NCBI GenBank assembly: GCA_002716165.1 | Contig: PAZT01000004.1 | Coordinates: 28,001 to 46,618, forward strand | Reading direction: 5' to 3' | From: Deltaproteobacteria bacterium | Lineage (GTDB): Bacteria; SAR324; NAC60-12 | DNA: 18,618 nucleotides | Part shown: positions 1 to 7,622 of the stretch, piece after piece | How positions within the stretch are numbered: position 1 is the stretch's first letter | Layout: each line of letters begins with the position of its first letter | Made by a program: the position numbers and the translations under genes | Notes under the pieces: generated by a model | What the model was told of the DNA's origin: nothing | The model's input: only the letters and a program-made list of their open reading frames with translations | The model's database searches: none

Positions 1-184
1 ATTTAAAAAAGAATATGATTGGGCCACAATTTCAGTAGTATTTGACAAGCCTGTCACTGAAATAAAAAATATTCAAAATACTAAAATAATTAAATCAAAT
101 AATAATGCAATTTGTTACTTACTTAAAGAAGATGCTTTATCTGCGTCCATAAGGGCTCTCTATAATCATTATATAAAGCCATAA
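1..184 (+). CDS. C-terminal fragment of an unidentified protein
   Basis: An open frame enters from the left edge (codons begin at base 2) and gives 60 residues, ending with TAA at 182-184. The fragment alternates short hydrophobic strands with charged residues and ends in Tyr-Ile-Lys-Pro. It has no motif I can name. The strand-like pattern loosely resembles the C-terminal tail of ABC-2 type transporter ATP-binding subunits, but this is only a guess. It does not look like the end of EutC (ornithine cyclodeaminase family), the usual partner of EutB. The last base of its stop codon is the first base of the eutB start (TAATG), so the two genes are probably co-transcribed and translationally coupled. 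Confidence 0.6.
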   Translation, partial: FKKEYDWATISVVFDKPVTEIKNIQNTKIIKSNNNAICYLLKEDALSASIRALYNHYIKP

Positions 185-1149
185 TGAATATCTCCCCACT
201 TAGTATTTACCAGGCAAAAAAAAGAATTTCTCAGCATATAACACGTACACCCTTAGTAAGGGCACACGAACTTTCTGACCTATGTGAGGCCGAAATCAGA
301 TGCAAGCTTGAAATTATGCAGCCTACAGGTGCCTTTAAGCTTCGCGGCGCGACTAATGCAATTTTGCAACTTAATGAGGAACAGCGAAAACGTGGCGTGG
401 TAGCAGTCTCTACTGGAAATCACGGCCGAGGAGTGGCATACGCAGCTCGAGAACAAAGCATACATGCTGTAATCTGTCTTTCAGGTCTTGTTCCAGAAAA
501 TAAGGTCGAAGCTATCAAATCATTAGGGGCAGATGTTAGGATCATCGGCAATTCGCAGGACGAAGCTGAAATTGAGGCTAATCGGTTGACTGAAGAGGAA
601 GGCTTGATACAGATTTCACCTTTTGACCATCCAGATGTTATTTCCGGTCAGGGTACAATTGGACTAGAACTGCTTGAAGACTTTCCCGAAGTTAATTGCG
701 TAGTCGTTCCACTTTCAGGTGGGGGACTTATCGGAGGCATTGCTTTAGCGCTCAAAGCTGCATCACCAAAAATCCATGTAGTGGGAGTAACGATGGAAAA
801 GGGGCCAGCAATGATACTTAGTCTGAAAGCTGGGAAACCAGTAGAGGTTAATGAAGAGGATAGCCTTGCGGATAGCCTTGGTGGTGGTATAGGTCTGCAA
901 AATCAATATACCTTGAAATTGGTCCAAGAGTTAGTCGATGAAACTTTGCTGGTCAGTGAAGATGAAATTGGGCGAGCAATTAGATATGTATTACAAACTC
1001 AGAGAATGATTCTTGAAGGGGGCGCAGCAGTTGGTATTGCAGCTCTTCTGGCAAAAAAGCTAGATGTTCGTGGAAAAAATGTTGCCCTAATTTACAGTGG
1101 AAATAACATTGCCGAGAAGAAACTTAAAAATGTGCTTGATTACTTATAA
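184..1149 (+). CDS. eutB: EutB-type PLP-dependent (hydroxy)ectoine utilisation dehydratase
   Basis: This 321-aa protein is a fold-type II PLP enzyme of the threonine dehydratase family. The PLP-binding lysine lies in PTGAFKLRG (K52). The substrate-binding loop is STGNHGRG (76-83), where biosynthetic threonine dehydratases usually have S-[AS]-GNHAQ. The phosphate-binding glycine loop is SGGGLIGG (178-185), and LEGGAAVG follows near 277-284. The length matches catalytic-domain-only enzymes, with no ACT regulatory domain. In known hydroxyectoine degraders EutB dehydrates 5-hydroxyectoine and EutC reduces the product to ectoine. Ectoine hydrolase follows downstream here, which supports the EutB assignment over IlvA, TdcB or serine/threonine racemase. 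The start is the ATG overlapping the upstream stop codon. EutC is not visible in the window. A general threonine/serine dehydratase role cannot be excluded. Confidence 0.85.
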   Translation: MNISPLSIYQAKKRISQHITRTPLVRAHELSDLCEAEIRCKLEIMQPTGAFKLRGATNAILQLNEEQRKRGVVAVSTGNHGRGVAYAAREQSIHAVICLSGLVPENKVEAIKSLGADVRIIGNSQDEAEIEANRLTEEEGLIQISPFDHPDVISGQGTIGLELLEDFPEVNCVVVPLSGGGLIGGIALALKAASPKIHVVGVTMEKGPAMILSLKAGKPVEVNEEDSLADSLGGGIGLQNQYTLKLVQELVDETLLVSEDEIGRAIRYVLQTQRMILEGGAAVGIAALLAKKLDVRGKNVALIYSGNNIAEKKLKNVLDYL

Positions 1150-1297
1150 AAAACTTACATGATTAGAAATCAAAAGACAGTTGTTGGAACAAAATTTCAC
1201 TTCTAGGGGAATAGCTGTCTCAATTTATACATTTTAAAAAAGCAATAAAATTGAAATTTGAAAAAATATTTTTAATTCTTAATTTAGCAAAGAAGTA

Positions 1298-2467
1298 ATG
1301 CCTTTATTTGAAAAAGAAGAATATGATATTCGTCTAGCTAAGGTTCGCAAAAGCATGGATGAAAAAAAAATAGATGTGCTCATTGTAACAGACCCATCTA
1401 ACATGTCATGGCTAACTGGATATGACGGTTGGTCTTTTTACGTGCACCAATGCATAGTGCTTACTCTAGAGAGGGAACCACTATGGTTTGGACGTGAAAT
1501 GGATGCAAATGGTGCGAAGAGAACGGTATTTATGAAAAATGAAAATATTATCGGATATGCAGATGACTATGTGCAAAATCCGTTCAAGCATCCAATGGAT
1601 TTCCTAAGTGTAATCTTCAGAGAAAAAGGCTGGGCTAAAAAAAACATAGGCGTAGAAAAAGATAATTATTATTTTACTGCATCATGCTTGGAATCGTTGC
1701 AGAAAAACCTCCCCGAATCAAGTTTCACTGACTCAACTGGCTTGGTAAACTGGCAACGTATAGTAAAGTCTAGCCAGGAATTAGAATACATGCGTAAAGC
1801 AGCAAGGATAGTCGAAAAAATGTACGAACGCATTTTAGAAGTTATTACACCTGGGATGCGTAAAAATGATCTTGTAGCAGAAATTTATCATTCTGGTATT
1901 TCTGGACTTCAAGGAGTGGGAGGAGATTATCCTGCAATTGTACCAGTAACACCCACAGGTGCTGATGCATCCGCTCCTCACTTAACTTGGAATGACGAGA
2001 AAATACCTGATAATTCAGGAACATTTTTTGAAATTGCAGGATGTTACCGACGCTATCATTGTCCTCTTTGCCGGACGGTTTACCTTGGAGCACCACCAAA
2101 AAAATATATTGATGTCGAAAAAGCTGTCCTCGATGGAATTGAATCAGGATTAAACGCAGCTAGGCCCGGGAATCATGCCGAAGACATCGAAGCCGCATGG
2201 CGTGTATCAATTGCTAAGTACGGTTTTGATAAAACGAGCCGTTGTGGTTATGCCATTGGATTGAGTTATCCTCCAGACTGGGGGGAACGAACTGTAAGCT
2301 TTCGCCAAGGAGACAAAACTTTACTAGAACCTAACATGACTTTTCATTTTATGCCAGCGCTATGGTTTGATGACTGGGGAATAGAAATTACTGAAAGCAT
2401 AGTCATAACTGAAAAAGGAGCTGAGCCTCTGGCCAATGTGCCGCGGAAACTTTTTGTAAAGGGTTAA
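1298..2467 (+). CDS. doeA: Ectoine hydrolase (DoeA/EutD), M24 peptidase fold
   Basis: This 389-aa protein has the two-domain creatinase/aminopeptidase P (M24) architecture. Residues 1 to about 155 form the creatinase-like N domain, with SNMSWLTGYDGWSFYVHQ at 34-51. The pita-bread domain follows. Ectoine hydrolases open the ectoine ring to N-acetyl-diaminobutyrate in the cytoplasm. The family-specific block is present: GGDYPAIVPVTPTG (208-221), APHLTW (226-231) and FFEIAGCYRRYHCPL (243-257). The glutamate in FFEIAGC (E245) sits where true M24 peptidases carry their first metal-binding Asp. The second Asp is replaced in HCPLCRT, and the ligand His of GHGIG is a Tyr in GYAIGLSYPPDWGE (317-330). 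This pattern fits a metal-independent hydrolase rather than a peptidase. It lies 148 bp after eutB on the same strand. The deacetylase (DoeB/EutE), transaminase and dehydrogenase needed to finish the pathway are not here. Confidence 0.9.
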   Translation: MPLFEKEEYDIRLAKVRKSMDEKKIDVLIVTDPSNMSWLTGYDGWSFYVHQCIVLTLEREPLWFGREMDANGAKRTVFMKNENIIGYADDYVQNPFKHPMDFLSVIFREKGWAKKNIGVEKDNYYFTASCLESLQKNLPESSFTDSTGLVNWQRIVKSSQELEYMRKAARIVEKMYERILEVITPGMRKNDLVAEIYHSGISGLQGVGGDYPAIVPVTPTGADASAPHLTWNDEKIPDNSGTFFEIAGCYRRYHCPLCRTVYLGAPPKKYIDVEKAVLDGIESGLNAARPGNHAEDIEAAWRVSIAKYGFDKTSRCGYAIGLSYPPDWGERTVSFRQGDKTLLEPNMTFHFMPALWFDDWGIEITESIVITEKGAEPLANVPRKLFVKG

Positions 2468-2499
2468 GGTAATAATATTTCAATCAAGAAAGAAATACT

Positions 2500-3102
2500 T
2501 TAACGCAGCAATGTAAATGAAGAACCAAAACGTCCCACAACTGTTATCCAGCAAATACTTCCAAATACGACTGCCAGAATCGGGAACCTTTCCGGGTAAA
2601 TGCATATGATGATAAAAAACAAAATTGTTTCTGTACCCTCTGTCAAACCTCCTAGATAATAAAAAGCCTTTCGCCCATGAGCATTAGAAGAAATACCTTG
2701 TTTCTCTGCTGATATTGCAAAGGCCAAAAAGCTTGAACTTGTACCTATAAAGGCAAAAATTAGAAAAGCTGAAGCAAGGCCATTATTTTCTGGATCAGCA
2801 AGTGCAAAACCCATAATAACTGCTGAATAAAAAATAAAATCACAGCTAATATCTAAGTAGCCCCCTAAACTTGTAGGACCAAATTTTCGTGCTACTGCTC
2901 CATCAAGGCCATCAAAAAAACGGTTGAGTAATATAACTGTCATTGCTGCTGAATAGAGTTTAAGCCATAGCAACGGGATCGCCAATACTCCCACTGCGAA
3001 TCCAAGCAGCGTGATTGAATTCGCAGAAATTTGACGAGGGATATTGTTTGCCAAAGCGTTCATAATTGGATGGATAATTGAGTTTATCCTATGATCCAGC
3101 AT
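2500..3102 (-). CDS. CDP-alcohol phosphatidyltransferase family membrane protein
   Basis: About 200 aa, mostly hydrophobic, with several predicted membrane helices. The full CDP-alcohol phosphotransferase signature is visible. Counting from the first possible start (a TTG at 3117) it contains D69, G70, D72, G73, A76, R77, G86, D89 and D93, in the D-x2-D-G-x2-A-R-x8-G-x3-D-x3-D pattern. Such enzymes swap the CMP of a CDP-linked lipid for an alcohol such as glycerol phosphate, inositol or serine. The family alone does not tell which. I prefer the ATG at 3102, because its MLDHRI beginning resembles relatives and TAA lies just upstream of the TTG. No convincing Shine-Dalgarno precedes either start; a GGGGAG lies about 25 bases before the TTG, too far to serve. 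It is the last gene of a minus-strand run after phoH and the CoaBC-like gene, and converges on doeA with 32 bp between their ends. Confidence 0.88.
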   Translation of the reverse strand: MLDHRINSIIHPIMNALANNIPRQISANSITLLGFAVGVLAIPLLWLKLYSAAMTVILLNRFFDGLDGAVARKFGPTSLGGYLDISCDFIFYSAVIMGFALADPENNGLASAFLIFAFIGTSSSFLAFAISAEKQGISSNAHGRKAFYYLGGLTEGTETILFFIIICIYPERFPILAVVFGSICWITVVGRFGSSFTLLR

Positions 3103-3250
3103 TATGTTTTTTGTCAATTAGAATTATGGATATATTTTACTCCCCTTTGTAAATTCAATGGAATAAACTTACTCATACTATTTCAGAATTTAATTTAATT
3201 ATTTCCTAACCTCTGAAGTAGCACAAAAATAAAAATATTATTAGATTTTT

Positions 3251-4504
3251 TCAGGAATTAGACTCAATATGCTTGAGAATGGCTTTGGCTATGTCTTCCT
3301 TTCCAACATGTTTCTCAGGTTCTTTTTTAGGATGAATTAGCCATGCCACCTGAGTTCCATCCGATTTAAACTCTTCACCACGATTTGCAACTACTATTTG
3401 TGGACCTCCTTTTTTTGAAAAAGGTTTTTTTGCAGTCTTCATGAGTTCTTCATGTGATACATTTTCTTCATACTTGAATGTAACTGTTTTTAACTGTGGA
3501 TATTTCTTTCGAACTTCTTCAACCATTTTTGGAGTGGGCATCAGTTTTAAATCTAACTGTTTTATCCTACTCGATAATTTTCCTTTGTAAACTTTCTCAG
3601 GTTGGAAATCTGCAACTGCCGCAGTAAAAATGCCCCAGTCAAAAAACTGCTGACTGAGTGATTTTTTCAATATCCTTGCGTATTCATCAAAAGTTGCTGC
3701 AATTTTTGTATTTATATAATCTGGAGAAGGACGGCTTCCCTTGCCCAGAATTAGTTCTACTGATGCTCCCCGCAACCATGCTTCACGTGCTAAATTTATA
3801 GACAAAGTCCCTGTGAAGTATGAAGTTATGCTGCGTATGTTGTCTAATGGAACAGGAGTCGGACCTCCAGTGATTAATAAAGATTTTCCATAAAGGGATG
3901 ATTTACTGAGTGACCTGATTGTTGCTGCCAAAATTAGTTCCAGTGAGGCTAAATTATTTTTGCCATTAGCCTGTTTGGGAGGTATTAGGCAGGCTCCCAT
4001 TTCCCGTAATGTCTCCATAGAGCTAGTCAAAATTTTGTTATGCATCGAACCATGCATTGCTGGAGCAAACAATAGAGGAACTCCGAAACGTTCCATTCTT
4101 CCAAGGGCCCCTGCAATGGTAGAGGAAACAATACAATCCGCAATACCATGTGCTGCCTTATTTAATATATTATATGTCGCAGGAGCAACGATAAAAACAT
4201 CAAATGGCACTATATCACTTAAATGCTCTGCTTCGGCAGTGAAGTGGTCAATTACAATATTCTGAGAGCACCATTCGAGTGCCTCTTTAGCAACATAACG
4301 CAGACCTTCATTAGTGGAAAAAACAACTACATCCGCTCCTTCCCTGCGAAAATTTCGAACTAGATCAGGCATTCTATAAGCCGCAATGCTTCCTGTTATC
4401 AGCAAGGCAATCCGTTTCCCAGACAAATGTAAACCGGTTAAACGAACATCTCGGTCGGTAAGCTTAGAAGGAAGAGGTGGTTTAATTTTCCATTCTAGGG
4501 ACAT
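3251..4504 (-). CDS. coaBC: Divergent CoaBC-like flavoprotein (phosphopantothenoylcysteine decarboxylase/synthetase family)
   Basis: A 417-aa two-domain protein. Residues about 28-200 match the CoaC flavoprotein fold: ALLITGSIAAYR (33-44), an active-site-like His94 in AEHLSDI, VAPATYNILNKAAHGIADCI (106-125) and APAMHGSM (147-154). Residues about 206-415 match CoaB: ITGGPTPVPLDNIRSIT (211-227), AAVADFQPEK (295-304) and IVVANRGEEF (370-379). CoaBC makes 4'-phosphopantetheine from phosphopantothenate and cysteine in coenzyme A synthesis. Several hallmarks differ. The ACGDxGxGRM loop carrying the decarboxylase Cys is replaced around 178-188, PAMN is PAMH, and the CoaB ISNxSSGK motif reads ITSYFTGT. 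A 27-residue N-terminal extension precedes the flavin domain. A good Shine-Dalgarno (GAGGA) lies before the ATG. It may be a lineage-specific CoaBC or a paralogue with another job. Confidence 0.75.
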   Translation of the reverse strand: MSLEWKIKPPLPSKLTDRDVRLTGLHLSGKRIALLITGSIAAYRMPDLVRNFRREGADVVVFSTNEGLRYVAKEALEWCSQNIVIDHFTAEAEHLSDIVPFDVFIVAPATYNILNKAAHGIADCIVSSTIAGALGRMERFGVPLLFAPAMHGSMHNKILTSSMETLREMGACLIPPKQANGKNNLASLELILAATIRSLSKSSLYGKSLLITGGPTPVPLDNIRSITSYFTGTLSINLAREAWLRGASVELILGKGSRPSPDYINTKIAATFDEYARILKKSLSQQFFDWGIFTAAVADFQPEKVYKGKLSSRIKQLDLKLMPTPKMVEEVRKKYPQLKTVTFKYEENVSHEELMKTAKKPFSKKGGPQIVVANRGEEFKSDGTQVAWLIHPKKEPEKHVGKEDIAKAILKHIESNS

Positions 4505-4575
4505 TTTGAATCCTCAAATTTTGTCTTCAAAAGATTTTTACTATTTAAGTTTAATATGTTTTAAGATATTAATTT

Positions 4576-5916
4576 TTAAAGTAATTTTGATGCTAATTCA
4601 GCTAGAGGAGAGCGTTCACAGCTTTTAAAACCGACATGCCCAGACATTGATGATTTCTTGAAGCTTTCAACCAATATGCTTAGTCCGTTGGAGGATAGAT
4701 TTACATCCGGATTGTCAATTTGGTTTGGATCACCAGTTAAAACTATTTTCGTACCGCCTCCCACTCTAGTAACTATAGTTTTCATTTCATGTGGTGTAAG
4801 ATTCTGTGCTTCATCAATAATCATATACTGATTGGGAATTGTACGTCCCCTGATATATGTTAGCGGTTCAACAATCAATATTCCTCTATTAATAAGCTCA
4901 TGGTAACTATCACGGTTTGAGCTAATTTTTAATTTAGGGTTATTGATCAAAAGCTCCAGATTATCAAAAATTGGCTGCATCCATGGAGCTAGTTTTTCTT
5001 GAGCATCACCCGGTAGGTATCCTAGATCACGCCCCATTGGAAAAATTGGCCTTGATGCCAGCATGCATGAATAAAGATTATCAACCAAAACCTGTTGTAA
5101 GCCCATTGCTAAAGCTAGCAAAGTCTTGCCAGTGCCAGATTTCCCACTCAGAGTAACTATTGATATCTCAGGGTTACGCAATAATGCCATTGCCAATTGC
5201 TGCTCAGGATTACGTGCACGGATTCCCCAGCAACCCTGTTCTTTCGAAACTTTTTCAAAATGCTCTTTATCAGAATTAAATATTGATAAAATCTTTTCAT
5301 TCGGTACTTCGGAACTAGAAAGCAAAAGTCCTTCATTTGGATTTATTTCTTCCCAATGCTGTTTTTCAGAAAATGCCTCTTCTTTTGAAATTGATGCTTG
5401 ATTCGCAAGCCTGCGTAATTTTTGTTTATCTACTTCATGGTGTTGCATTCCTTGATAAAGAATTGAATCATTCAGTCTGTTTCCCTTATAGCAAATTGTA
5501 GGAACTTTCAGAATGTCGGCCTTCGTTCTTATATTCTCATCTTGTGACACAAAAACAACTTTCTTTCGCTCCTGATGTAGTATCCTAGCAAAAGCAAGTA
5601 CCTTGTTTGAAACGTTCTTGTTATCGAGACTAAAAGGCAAAAAGCCAGTATCTAGCTCAGACAAATCAATCCTCAATTTTCCACCATTTGGCAAAAAAAC
5701 TCCTTCGGAAAGACTACCTAATTGTCTGCATTCATCAAGTATCCTTGTGATAATTTTTGCTGAACGCCCTTTTTCTCCTAGATCTTTTTTGATGTAATCC
5801 AGTTCGTCCAGTAAACAAACGGGCAGGACAATCTCATTTTCAGGAAAGTCATAAAGTGCTTCCGGTTTATAGAGCAAAACACTTATATCAAGTACGCAAA
5901 AAGATACTTCACTCAT
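4576..5916 (-). CDS. PIN-PhoH fusion ATPase (PhoH2/YlaK-like)
   Basis: A 446-aa protein with an N-terminal PIN nuclease-like domain (about 5-145) fused to a PhoH ATPase domain (about 232-446). The PhoH part has Walker A GKSGTGKT (258-265), RPIFPMGRDLGYLPG (289-303) with downstream KLAPWMQPIFDNL, Walker B MIIDEAQNLTP (365-375) and sensor-like LTGDPNQID (393-401). Family members such as mycobacterial PhoH2 are ATP-dependent RNA-unwinding ribonucleases. In the PIN domain D10, E38 and D126 look like acidic-cluster residues. The usual D-N-R-I-L motif reads S-N-K-V-L (103-107), so one expected catalytic Asp is a Ser. The linker (about 160-225) is charged and low in conservation. The gene is 71 bp upstream of the CoaBC-like gene and probably co-transcribed with it. 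No strong ribosome-binding site precedes the ATG. Confidence 0.88.
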   Translation of the reverse strand: MSEVSFCVLDISVLLYKPEALYDFPENEIVLPVCLLDELDYIKKDLGEKGRSAKIITRILDECRQLGSLSEGVFLPNGGKLRIDLSELDTGFLPFSLDNKNVSNKVLAFARILHQERKKVVFVSQDENIRTKADILKVPTICYKGNRLNDSILYQGMQHHEVDKQKLRRLANQASISKEEAFSEKQHWEEINPNEGLLLSSSEVPNEKILSIFNSDKEHFEKVSKEQGCWGIRARNPEQQLAMALLRNPEISIVTLSGKSGTGKTLLALAMGLQQVLVDNLYSCMLASRPIFPMGRDLGYLPGDAQEKLAPWMQPIFDNLELLINNPKLKISSNRDSYHELINRGILIVEPLTYIRGRTIPNQYMIIDEAQNLTPHEMKTIVTRVGGGTKIVLTGDPNQIDNPDVNLSSNGLSILVESFKKSSMSGHVGFKSCERSPLAELASKLL

Positions 5917-6277
5917 AAATCTTTAGAAAGTTGAAATAAACATATATCTAGCTTTAACCATATGAAGCATAATGAGATATAAATATGTATTTTTTTAAAC
6001 GCGTTTTTTTGTCAATTGTCCTATTTTGATTGGGCTACATTATAGACTAGGAGGTGCAGATGGTCAATCAAAGAAAGGTTTCTAATGAGACTACTGATGT
6101 TTTTTTATAAGAATATTACTGTAGATTGAAGTACTTAATTCTGCCATTTTGATTGCTTAAAGCTAACTAAAATGCAAACTCAGGAACTTCAATTTCTTGC
6201 ACTTTAAGAAAATCTGAGGTAAAAATTTTAGTATGATCATTTATTATTCAGCTCATTAAATAAAAGAAAGGTAATTA
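5917..6277 (+). other. Divergent intergenic region between phoH and the TerB-like gene
   Basis: This 361-bp AT-rich stretch separates two divergently transcribed genes and must hold their promoters. On the minus strand a perfect -35 TTGACA (6015 down to 6010) could serve phoH, but its best -10 is poor and the spacing long. On the plus strand a -10-like TATGAT sits at 6232-6237 ahead of the TerB-like gene without a good -35. An eight-base inverted repeat (TTTGATTG at 6025-6032, CAATCAAA at 6065-6072) brackets a perfect AGGAGG and a very short ORF, listed separately. ATTTTGATTG occurs twice (6023-6032 and 6146-6155). No larger gene is visible on either strand. Confidence 0.5.
6060..6110 (+). 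CDS. Possible 16-codon microORF behind a perfect AGGAGG
   Basis: ATG at 6060 opens a 16-codon frame ending in TAA at 6108-6110. It is preceded five bases earlier by AGGAGG (6049-6054), the strongest Shine-Dalgarno match in the window. The predicted peptide is polar, with Lys/Arg then Asn/Glu/Thr residues, and has no hydrophobic segment or recognisable leader-peptide codon run. The inverted repeat at 6025-6032/6065-6072 would place the Shine-Dalgarno in the loop of a stem. The gene 167 bp downstream on the same strand is TerB-like. Such a short frame can occur by chance, so the call rests on the ribosome-binding site alone. Confidence 0.25.
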   Translation: MVNQRKVSNETTDVFL

Positions 6278-6745
6278 ATGGCACTTCAGTTAACATCTGG
6301 ACTACAGCCTGAGCTACTTTCTGAAGAACAGAAGCAATGGCTTGCCAACGCAATTTGTGGAGCTATTACAGCAGATGGATCAATTGCACCAGAAGAAATA
6401 GAATATCTCGAAAGAGCGCTATCTTTTTTACCAACACAGACGGACGTGAAAAATATGATGCAGGCAGTAAAAGACCAGAAACTTCCTCAATTAGGCCGTC
6501 TACCAAGCTCAACCAGAGAGTTAGAGGTAAAAATTTTCATTGACCTAGCCACCGTTATCTCGGTGGATAATGTACTTGGTGCAAATGAAATTGACTACCT
6601 TCTCGAGATTGGAAATAAGCTCGGTTTTGGACGTGAATTTGTTCGTGTTGTTATACGCTGGGCAAGCGAAGGGATTGTATGGAAAAGAAAAATGCAGCAC
6701 CTTATAGATGCAGGAAGCTCACTGGAAGCTGAATATTCAGATTAA
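6278..6745 (+). CDS. TerB-like (DjlA N-domain type) cytosolic protein
   Basis: A 155-aa helical protein with no signal peptide. It carries two copies of the acidic TerB-type motif. One is ADGSIAPEEIEYL (32-44); the other is SVDNVLGANEIDYLLEIGNKLG (95-116). TerB-fold proteins are all-helical and bind metal through such acidic loops. They occur in tellurite-resistance operons and fused to J-domains in DjlA, but many stand alone with unknown roles. No ter operon neighbours are present, so tellurite resistance should not be inferred. An AAAGG lies about seven bases before the ATG. The gene is transcribed divergently from phoH and converges on the exported-protein gene that ends at 6810. Confidence 0.65.
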   Translation: MALQLTSGLQPELLSEEQKQWLANAICGAITADGSIAPEEIEYLERALSFLPTQTDVKNMMQAVKDQKLPQLGRLPSSTRELEVKIFIDLATVISVDNVLGANEIDYLLEIGNKLGFGREFVRVVIRWASEGIVWKRKMQHLIDAGSSLEAEYSD

Positions 6746-6809
6746 ATAATAAATGGATGACAGATACACACAAAGTTATGAAAACTAATAGAGCGTGAGT
6801 TTAAAATAT

Positions 6810-7622
6810 TTAATTAAGAGTAAGTTTAGTCAGTATATGTCTAGTTTCACCAACTTCAAATTCGAGCAAATGATGTGGTGCATCTTCTGAAAAGGTAAAT
6901 TGAAAGTGAGTTTTTTCTCTTGGAAGAAGTGCTCGAAGAATTCCTGATTGAGGGAAAATCAGTATTTTATTCCCCCTCATTTTGCCAAACGGAGTCTCAA
7001 GGTTTATTTTCTGCTTCAATTCAGCCACCATCTTGATCATGCTCATCGAACGTGGCATACCTTTATCTTCAAGCTCCAATGCCAGCAAAGGCAGAAAAAG
7101 AGTAAATGAGTAATTCTCAGTCTGAATTATATTAGTAAGGTTTTTTCTCAGAAAGAAAATAACCACTTCAAATGGTACTGCCTTTTCCTTAACTAGATCT
7201 GTTTCAAACTCCATTACATTGCTGGATTTTTCCAATCTGGTTTTCATCTTTTTGAAGGAATAAGTATTTATAATTCGAAAATCTTCACGGAGATCCTCTT
7301 CCTCATACCATTTTGGCATACCAGTATCCGATTCAAACCAAAGTGTCTTTCGAGTAAACACTTCTCCGTCTGGCTTGGTATTTTCATTTTTTTCTATTAT
7401 GAAACGTCTTCCTTCTTTAATTAATTCGACATAACTGTAATGGCTATGTCCTGTAACCTCAGAACGCTTCATATGCCAGTGTTTAAATGAAGAGCTGCTG
7501 CCTGGCAATAATTGAGGAAGATAGTTATCTATTGCATGGATTGACTCAACTTGAGTCATGATGCCTGCCAGGAGCAGATTAAAAATTATTTTCTGATTAA
7601 AGATTTTTGACCAGTACCTCAT
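6810..7622 (-). CDS. Exported protein of unknown function, coupled to a zinc-finger gene
   Basis: A 270-aa protein. Residues 1-30 look like a signal peptide: basic start MRYWSKIFNQK, hydrophobic core IIFNLLLAGIM, and possible cleavage after SIHA. The mature part is rich in alternating beta-strand-like segments and aromatic or charged residues, e.g. TRKTLWFESDTGMPKWYEE. It resembles periplasmic or outer-membrane-associated beta proteins of the DUF3108 kind, but I cannot assign a family. No lipobox is seen. The frame is open 35 codons further upstream to 7727, but that part overlaps the zinc-finger gene in another frame. The ATG at 7622 is better: it overlaps the upstream stop codon (TAATG), has AAGGAG ten bases before it, and begins right at the signal peptide. 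Expression is probably tied to the zinc-finger gene. Confidence 0.7.
   Translation of the reverse strand: MRYWSKIFNQKIIFNLLLAGIMTQVESIHAIDNYLPQLLPGSSSSFKHWHMKRSEVTGHSHYSYVELIKEGRRFIIEKNENTKPDGEVFTRKTLWFESDTGMPKWYEEEDLREDFRIINTYSFKKMKTRLEKSSNVMEFETDLVKEKAVPFEVVIFFLRKNLTNIIQTENYSFTLFLPLLALELEDKGMPRSMSMIKMVAELKQKINLETPFGKMRGNKILIFPQSGILRALLPREKTHFQFTFSEDAPHHLLEFEVGETRHILTKLTLN

Noticed and set aside
1169..1224. GACAG/CTGTC pair between eutB and doeA
   Set aside because: Five-base arms more than 30 bases apart are not meaningful.
1845..2099. 84-aa minus-strand frame inside doeA
   Set aside because: It lies opposite the most conserved block of the ectoine hydrolase.
3228..3258. Possible terminator after the CoaBC-like gene (AAAAAT/ATTTTT arms)
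   Set aside because: The arms are A/T only and such pairs are expected by chance in this AT-rich spacer.
3960..4265. 101-aa plus-strand frame inside the CoaBC-like gene
   Set aside because: It is antisense to conserved flavoprotein motifs and has no ribosome-binding site or family resemblance.
5126..5401. 91-aa plus-strand frame inside phoH
   Set aside because: Opposite strand of the PhoH Walker A region and linker; a shadow frame.
6278..6745. Tellurite resistance function for the TerB-like gene
   Set aside because: Only the fold-level motif is seen; there are no terC, terD or terZ neighbours.
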